This document shows, one piece after another, positions 6,142-10,383 of a DNA stretch of 10,383 nt. The DNA comes from Clostridia bacterium (lineage in GTDB: Bacteria; Bacillota; Clostridia; Christensenellales; HGM11417), in assembly GCA_017407365.1 (NCBI GenBank), contig JAFQWR010000122.1, positions 1-10,383 on the forward strand. The letters are read 5' to 3'. Both the position numbers and the translations under genes were made by a program. The notes below the pieces were generated by a model. That model did not search any database. It saw nothing but the letters and a program-made list of their open reading frames with translations, and was not told where the DNA came from. Each line of letters begins with the position of its first letter. Position 1 is the stretch's first letter.

Positions 6142-6948
6142 TCATTTGTTCAGAAAAAAATCTAAGGGCAGGCGTGTGGGTGCGCCCTGACCGGCGGTGA
6201 CCATGCTGTAATCTCTACCCTCGATATACCCTTCTGCAAGCAACCTGCGTTCAACGGTATGGAAGGCAAGCTCGGGCAGATTGTTTTCTTCGGAAAGATG
6301 TGCAAGCATCAGATTCCGCGTGCCGTTTTGCACGGCGTATAACGCAAGCTCTGCCGCCTGATCGTTGCTCAGGTGCCCCTGCGGCGAACGGATACGCTCC
6401 TTCAGAAACCGAGGATATGTACCGCGCATCAACATATCAATATCGTGATTGGATTCCAGAATCAATGCATAGGCACCGTTTACAGCACGCAATGCATGAT
6501 CGTCCACAAAGCCAAGATCCGCCACGTAGACCACCTTTTTATCCCCAATGCTTAGCACATAACCGGTACACACGGGAACATCGTGACTGAGTGATAGCGG
6601 ATGCACAGCAACCGTCCCAACGGAAAAATCCTCTCCTCTTCTGAACGGATGCATCAGCGCACGGTTTAACGAACAGAGCTTTTGCAACGCCTCTACGCCG
6701 CCTTCATCTAAATACACAGGCGCACCGCTCCATTCACACAGAGAGGAGATACCGCAGCAATGGTCGCTGTGACAGTGCGTGGAAAGAATGCCAGTGAGTG
6801 CAAGGAGATCCACGCCGCAGGCAGAAGCCCTTTTTTGCAGCTCCTTTACAGGAAGTCCGCAATCTATTAAGATATTTGTTGTTCCGTCCGAAATATAAAA
6901 GGCATTTCCCTTGCTTCCGGACGCCAACGCATAAATTTTTATATCCAT
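6142..6948 (-). CDS. yycJ: YycJ/WalJ-like metallo-beta-lactamase-fold protein
   Basis: The 268-residue protein opens with MDIKIYALASGSKGNA, the hallmark start of YycJ/WalJ proteins (LASGSxGN). The metal-binding motif THCHSDHCCG gives His58, His60, Asp62 and His63; further ligands are likely His122 (SHDVP), Asp144 (YVADLG) and His217 (LAHLSEENN). Family knowledge: YycJ is a cytoplasmic hydrolase of the beta-lactamase fold, reported as a 5' exonuclease linked to mismatch repair, and in Bacillus it is encoded with the WalRK system. Here it stands apart from walRK, between cwlD and fumarase. The ATG at 6948 matches the family N-terminus and has no Shine-Dalgarno sequence. It lies 7 nt after a TAAAAT -10, so a leaderless mRNA is predicted. 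A terminator follows the stop, so it is probably monocistronic. Confidence 0.88.
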   Translation of the reverse strand: MDIKIYALASGSKGNAFYISDGTTNILIDCGLPVKELQKRASACGVDLLALTGILSTHCHSDHCCGISSLCEWSGAPVYLDEGGVEALQKLCSLNRALMHPFRRGEDFSVGTVAVHPLSLSHDVPVCTGYVLSIGDKKVVYVADLGFVDDHALRAVNGAYALILESNHDIDMLMRGTYPRFLKERIRSPQGHLSNDQAAELALYAVQNGTRNLMLAHLSEENNLPELAFHTVERRLLAEGYIEGRDYSMVTAGQGAPTRLPLDFFLNK

Positions 6949-6955
6949 GTATCAT

Positions 6956-6985
6956 ATTTTACCACAAACCGATTGCGAAAATCAA
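6956..6985 (-). promoter_or_regulatory. Promoter of the yycJ-like gene, predicting a leaderless mRNA
   Basis: The minus strand carries TTGATT (6980-6985), 18 bp and TAAAAT (6956-6961), preceded by an extended TGG. The start codon at 6948 is separated from the -10 by exactly 7 nt (6949-6955). The sequence before the -10, TTTGTGG, is the same as in the isomerase promoter. Confidence 0.75.
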
Positions 6986-7002
6986 GTCATTCGTGGTATA
7001 AT
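6973..7002 (+). promoter_or_regulatory. Promoter of the fumarase operon, predicting a leaderless mRNA
   Basis: TTGCGA (6973-6978), 18 bp and a perfect TATAAT (6997-7002), preceded by an extended TGG. Exactly 7 nt (7003-7009) separate the -10 from the ATG at 7010. The -35 elements of this promoter and the divergent yycJ promoter are adjacent (6973-6978 and 6980-6985), so the two polymerases should compete for the same DNA. Confidence 0.8.
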
Positions 7003-7009
7003 ATTGTAT

Positions 7010-7849
7010 ATGAGAGAAATTCCTTTATCTGATTTGAAGCAAACCTTAAAGCAAATGATCGCAAAAGCCTGCACAAGGGTACGCCCCGACGCTCTTTGCG
7101 CACTGCAAAACGCAAAGCAAAGCGAAACCTCTGAAAGTGCGGCCTTTGCCATGCAGGTACTGCTTGACAACGCAAGCCTCTGCGAGCAAAAAGCCCTGCC
7201 CGTGTGCCAGGATACCGGAATGGCCGTATTCTTTTTTGAAATCGGGCAGGAGGTCCACTTTACCGGTGGAGATTTTGAAAAAACAGTCAACGAGGCTGTT
7301 GCCGAAAGCTATGCAGAAAATGCCCTGCGTATGAGCGTTTTAGACCCCTTCACCCGTATCAACACCAAAAACAACACACCTGCCGTTCTGCACGTGAGGC
7401 TTGTTGCGGGCGACAGAGTGAAGATCACCTTTATGCCCAAGGGCTTTGGCAGTGAAAATATGACAAGGCTGTTTATGCTGATGCCTGCCGACGGCATAGA
7501 GGGTGTAAAAAAGGCGGTTATTACTGCTATCCGTGATGCAGGCAGTAAGCCCTGCCCCCCTGTTTTTGTCGGTGTGGGCGTGGGCGGCACAAGCGAGCTA
7601 TGCCTATCTCTTGCAAAGGAGGCTCTGCTACGCCCGATTGGCACTCGCAACGAGCGCGAGGAGCTGAACGCATTGGAGGCTGAGCTTTTGCAGGAGATCA
7701 ACGCACTTCCGATCGGCGCGCAGGGCTTTGGCGGAAACACCACCGCTCTTGCCGTACATATCAAGGCGCACCCCACGCACATAACCGCATTGCCCGTTGG
7801 TGTAAACATTCAATGTAATTGCGTGAGATCGAGTGAGGAGGTGCTGTAA
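7010..7849 (+). CDS. fumA: Class I fumarate hydratase, alpha subunit
   Basis: The 279-residue protein is the TtdA/FumA-N subunit of a two-component Fe-S hydro-lyase. It would interconvert fumarate and L-malate in the cytoplasm using an oxygen-sensitive 4Fe-4S cluster. The three likely cluster cysteines are Cys66 in PVCQDTG, Cys198 in GGTSELCLSLAKEAL and Cys269 in VNIQCNC. Other family motifs are MPKGFGSEN (142-150) and QGFGGNTTAL (238-247). A longer ORF opens at an ATG at 6947, but that codon overlaps the start of yycJ on the other strand and the extra 21 residues do not resemble the family. Homologues begin like MREIPLSDLK, which fits 7010. There is no Shine-Dalgarno before that ATG, only a -10 element 7 nt away. 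The beta subunit follows after 1 nt. L(+)-tartrate dehydratase has the same two-subunit architecture, but no tartrate genes are nearby, so fumarase is preferred. Confidence 0.88.
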   Translation: MREIPLSDLKQTLKQMIAKACTRVRPDALCALQNAKQSETSESAAFAMQVLLDNASLCEQKALPVCQDTGMAVFFFEIGQEVHFTGGDFEKTVNEAVAESYAENALRMSVLDPFTRINTKNNTPAVLHVRLVAGDRVKITFMPKGFGSENMTRLFMLMPADGIEGVKKAVITAIRDAGSKPCPPVFVGVGVGGTSELCLSLAKEALLRPIGTRNEREELNALEAELLQEINALPIGAQGFGGNTTALAVHIKAHPTHITALPVGVNIQCNCVRSSEEVL

Positions 7850-7850
7850 T

Positions 7851-8372
7851 ATGATTAAAATCACCCTACCCTTAACGGAGGAAGCAGTGAAAAACCTGCA
7901 CGCAGGTGACAGAGTTTTGCTTTCGGGCGATATTTACACAGGCCGCGACGCCGCACATAAGCGCATTGTAGAGGCAATCCGCTGTGGCACTACTCTGCCC
8001 TTCCCTCTGCAAAACTCCACCGTGTATTACGTAGGTGCTTGCCCGCCCAAGGGCGATCTTGCCACCGCAAGCTGCGGCCCCACCACAAGCTTCCGTATGA
8101 GTCCTTATGCACCCACTCTGATTAAAAACGGACAGCGCGGCATCATCGGCAAGGGCTCTATGAGCGAGGAGGTACGGAATGCGCTGATTGAGCATACCGC
8201 GGTATATTTTGCCGCTATCGGCGGTGCAGGCGGATTATATGCGCAGTGCGTAACGGACGCTGAAATTTTAGCATACGAGGATCTTGGCACAGAGGCTATC
8301 CGTCGGTTTACCGTAAAGGATTTCCCCGTTGTAGTTGCTTATGATTGCCACGGGAAAAGCGTGTACGAATAA
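7851..8372 (+). CDS. fumB: Class I fumarate hydratase, beta subunit
   Basis: The 173-residue protein is the TtdB/FumA-C subunit that pairs with the upstream alpha subunit. Visible family motifs are GDIYTGRDAAHKR (26-38), CGPTTSFRM (75-83), IIGKG (98-102), AAIGGAGGLYA (121-131) and the end VKDFPVVVAYDCHGKSVYE. Length is typical. The ATG lies 1 nt after the alpha stop codon (TAATATG) and about 9 nt after GAGGAGG within the alpha gene, so translation is coupled. A GTG at 7833 opens a longer ORF, but that would put the Shine-Dalgarno inside the coding region, so it was rejected. The pair would serve a reductive or partial TCA branch, or aspartate/fumarate turnover, in an anaerobe (inference). Tartrate dehydratase beta is the alternative. 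Confidence 0.9.
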   Translation: MIKITLPLTEEAVKNLHAGDRVLLSGDIYTGRDAAHKRIVEAIRCGTTLPFPLQNSTVYYVGACPPKGDLATASCGPTTSFRMSPYAPTLIKNGQRGIIGKGSMSEEVRNALIEHTAVYFAAIGGAGGLYAQCVTDAEILAYEDLGTEAIRRFTVKDFPVVVAYDCHGKSVYE

Positions 8373-8393
8373 TACAGAAAGGAGATTTTAAGC

Positions 8394-8906
8394 ATGAAAA
8401 AAACAATTGCAATTCTACTGACGGCTATGATTTGCTTATCTCTTACCGCTTGCGACCCCGGCACGTTTATCATTGAAGACACCTTTTTTGAAGGAATTGT
8501 ACGGGCGGAGCTGATTCAGTACGAAAACGGAGAGCAAAAGCACTTTGTATCCTGGGTACCCAATCAGTTTGACAAGCTTTTACCCTTTGAGGAATCAAAG
8601 GCAACGGTGATTGAAACTCTGAACGAGGAAAAGATTCCTCTTCTTCTGGCAGAATTTCAGCAATGCCATATTCTGCACACCTACTACGCATACAATTCTC
8701 CCAAGGACGTTTGCATCAGACTGACCTACGAAAACGGTAATTATCTGATTATCTGGGCGGATTATAACCGAGGCTCCTTTGCAGGCTATATCGGAGAATA
8801 CCTGCCAGACGGCACCGTTTATTCCTTTTGGGGATCGTTCAGCTCGTTGGACGATTACCTGTATCTGGTAAATACCTTTTTTGAAACACAGCTATCTTAT
8901 GATTGA
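8394..8906 (+). CDS. Lipoprotein of unknown function
   Basis: The 170-residue protein has a classical lipoprotein signal: MKKTIAILLTAMICLSLTAC, with charged start, hydrophobic core and lipobox LTAC ending at Cys20, so it should be lipid-anchored on the outer face of the membrane. The mature part is acidic and aromatic-rich (YENG repeated at 43-46 and 110-113, WADYNRGSFAGYIGEY, FWGSFSSLDDYLYLV). I do not recognise the family. The Shine-Dalgarno AAAGGAGA precedes the ATG by about 8 nt. The gene starts 21 nt after the fumarase beta stop and ends just before a strong terminator, so it is probably the last gene of the fumarase operon, although a metabolic link to fumarase is not evident. Confidence 0.8.
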   Translation: MKKTIAILLTAMICLSLTACDPGTFIIEDTFFEGIVRAELIQYENGEQKHFVSWVPNQFDKLLPFEESKATVIETLNEEKIPLLLAEFQQCHILHTYYAYNSPKDVCIRLTYENGNYLIIWADYNRGSFAGYIGEYLPDGTVYSFWGSFSSLDDYLYLVNTFFETQLSYD

Positions 8907-8924
8907 GCTTAAAGCAATAAATAC

Positions 8925-8964
8925 AAAAAACCCACCTGCCTAACCAACAGCAGGTGGGTTTTAT
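8925..8964. terminator. Bidirectional rho-independent terminator between the lipoprotein and transketolase genes
   Basis: A perfect 9-bp GC-rich stem (CCCACCTGC at 8931-8939 with GCAGGTGGG at 8950-8958) and a 10-nt loop are flanked by A6 on the left and TTTT on the right. It lies 18 nt after the lipoprotein stop and about 40 nt after the transketolase stop on the other strand, so it can end both convergent transcripts. Confidence 0.93.
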
Positions 8965-8997
8965 TATACTTAAAAAACGGTATTGCCAAAAAAGCAA

Positions 8998-10383
8998 TTA
9001 CTTATTTGCAACCAGGCCAAGCGCCTTAGCCACCACGTTTTCTACCGTGAGGCCGAATTCCTTGAATAAAATCTCAGCGGGAGCGGAAGCACCGAAGTGA
9101 TCCAAGCCGATTACAGCGCCGTCTAAGCCAACGTAGCGATACCAGCTCATGGTAGCACCTGCCTCTACTGCAAGGCGGGCACGAACATTTGCGGGCATAA
9201 CCTTTTCACGGTATTTTTCGGGCTGCTCGTTGAACACCTCCATACAGGGCATCGAGATAACGCGCGCATCCACACCCTGTGCCCACAGCTCTTCCTGTGC
9301 CTTCATAATCAGTTCAACCTCAGAGCCGCTTGCCATAAGCAGCAGGTCGGGCGTTTTACCCTTGCAATCAGAAAGAATGTAGCCACCCTTTAACGCTTCC
9401 TTACCGCTGTTTTCGTACTGCGGCAGGTTCTGACGGGTCAGCACCAGGCAGGTGGGCTTATTGCCCGTTAATGCGGAAATCCAAGCGGCAGTCGTTTCCT
9501 TACCGTCAGCAGGACGGTAAACCTTGATGCCGGGAATGGAGCGCAAACCGGTAAGATGCTCGATAGGCTGATGGGTGGGGCCGTCTTCACCGACACCGAT
9601 GGAATCGTGCGTTAAAATGTAAGGAACGGGCAGCCCCATGATTGCACTCATACGGATTGCATTCTTCATGTAATCACTGAATACGAAGAAGGTTGCACAG
9701 TATGCAATCAGACCGCCGTGCAGGAACATACCGTTGGTGATAGCAGCCATTGCATGCTCACGCACACCGAAGTGCAGATTGGTGCCCATGCGATCCTCTG
9801 CAGAGAAATACGCACGTGCCTTCATATTGGATTTATTGGAGGGTGCCAAATCGGCAGAGCCGCCCATGAGGTTGGGCAGAAGCTCAGCAAGCTTATTCAG
9901 CACGGTAAAGCTCGTGTTACGGGTTGCATCGGGCTTACTGAATGCCCAGAGATCCTCCATTTCGGCAAGCTTGGGCAAGGTACCCTTTTTGTCGCGCTCG
10001 TAGGCTGCGGCAAGCTCGGGATATTGCGCCTTGTATGCACGGAACATACGCTTCCACTTAGATTCCTTACGCTTACCCTTTGCTTTAAGTGCATCGAAAT
10101 GCGCCTGAACCTCCTCGGGTACGGTAAAGGGAGGATAATTCCAGTTGAGTTGCTTTTTGGTTTCCTCTAAAACAGCAGCACCCAAGGGCGAGCCGTGGCA
10201 ATCTGCCGTGCCTGCCTTCGAGGAGCCGTAGCCGATGGTGGTGTGGCAAACAATGAGCGTGGGCTTTTCGGTGCTCTTTTTTGCACGCTTGATTGCCTTG
10301 CTTACAGCCTCTGCATCGTTTCCGTTGGGTACATCGATTACGTTCCAGCCCTGTGCGATATGACGCTTTGCAACGTCCTCAGA
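8998..10383 (-). CDS. tkt: Transketolase, C-terminal two thirds (runs off right edge)
   Basis: The frame stays open to the right edge, giving the last 461 residues of a protein that is usually about 660 long. The first in-window residues include CHTTIGYGSSKAGTADCHG, the end of the thiamine-diphosphate domain. Then follow GGSADLAPSN, FGVREHAM (Glu that activates the cofactor), LTHDSIGVGEDGPTHQP (substrate and cofactor pocket), VLTRQNLP, and the C-terminal LDHFGASAPAEILFKEFGLT. Family knowledge: transketolase moves two-carbon ketol units between sugar phosphates in the pentose phosphate pathway, in the cytoplasm. An internal TTG at 10185 is not the start, because conserved transketolase sequence continues in frame before it. 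No operator like those of the sugar operons is visible, so no regulatory link is seen. The start and promoter lie outside the window. Confidence 0.95.
   Translation of the reverse strand, partial: SEDVAKRHIAQGWNVIDVPNGNDAEAVSKAIKRAKKSTEKPTLIVCHTTIGYGSSKAGTADCHGSPLGAAVLEETKKQLNWNYPPFTVPEEVQAHFDALKAKGKRKESKWKRMFRAYKAQYPELAAAYERDKKGTLPKLAEMEDLWAFSKPDATRNTSFTVLNKLAELLPNLMGGSADLAPSNKSNMKARAYFSAEDRMGTNLHFGVREHAMAAITNGMFLHGGLIAYCATFFVFSDYMKNAIRMSAIMGLPVPYILTHDSIGVGEDGPTHQPIEHLTGLRSIPGIKVYRPADGKETTAAWISALTGNKPTCLVLTRQNLPQYENSGKEALKGGYILSDCKGKTPDLLLMASGSEVELIMKAQEELWAQGVDARVISMPCMEVFNEQPEKYREKVMPANVRARLAVEAGATMSWYRYVGLDGAVIGLDHFGASAPAEILFKEFGLTVENVVAKALGLVANK

Noticed and set aside
5984..6190. 68-codon plus-strand ORF
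   Set aside because: It starts in the DnaA-box cluster, runs through the terminator hairpin and into the 3' end of the yycJ-like gene, and has no ribosome binding site.
6947..7009. ATG at 6947 as start of fumarase alpha
   Set aside because: It would make the gene overlap the first codon of yycJ and include both divergent promoters in coding sequence. The added residues do not match the family N-terminus.
7309..7809. 166-codon minus-strand ORF inside fumarase alpha
   Set aside because: Antisense shadow of a gene with all family motifs; low-complexity Ser/Pro-rich peptide.
10183..10185. TTG at 10185 as transketolase start
   Set aside because: In-frame conserved transketolase sequence (TIGYGSSKAGTADCHG) continues upstream to the window edge.

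Overview
The window looks like a chromosomal segment of an anaerobic, probably spore-forming Firmicute (class Clostridia). The clues are a CwlD-type cortex amidase, a YycJ/WalJ-type metallo-beta-lactamase-fold protein, a two-subunit Fe-S fumarase, ROK-family sugar proteins, AGGAGG-type ribosome binding sites and sigma-A-like TTGACA/TATAAT promoters. No mobile element, tRNA, rRNA or CRISPR array was seen.

Layout. Positions 1-2957 hold a minus-strand sugar operon: promoter and operator, an L-fucose/arabinose-type isomerase, a GatZ/KbaZ-family protein, and the first 69 codons of a ROK sugar kinase that runs off the left edge. After a 445-base gap, 3319-5044 holds a second minus-strand operon: a GmhB-like HAD phosphatase overlapping a ROK-family repressor. 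The two operons share the operator pattern TTATATC-N7-GATATAA, so the repressor probably controls both. Then come a CwlD-like amidase (5183-5872), an intergenic cluster of DnaA boxes with a terminator (5849-6124), and a YycJ-like protein (6142-6948). A divergent promoter region at 6949-7009 separates YycJ from a plus-strand operon of fumarase alpha, fumarase beta and an orphan lipoprotein (7010-8906). A bidirectional terminator (8925-8964) faces a transketolase on the minus strand that runs off the right edge.

How the genes may work together. The isomerase, GatZ/KbaZ-like protein and ROK kinase suggest conversion of an aldose to a ketose, phosphorylation, and C4-epimerisation or aldolase-assisted cleavage. 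The HAD phosphatase could control sugar-phosphate levels, and the repressor would sense the sugar. The substrate cannot be read from the sequence.

The most unusual signals are: (1) three genes whose start codon lies exactly 7 nt after a -10 element and that lack a Shine-Dalgarno sequence, which predicts leaderless mRNAs; (2) the shared operator; (3) a DnaA-box cluster just upstream of cwlD; (4) an isomerase/GatZ/kinase operon with no catalytic aldolase subunit in view. Several starts were placed downstream of the longest possible ORF on ribosome-binding-site or promoter grounds.
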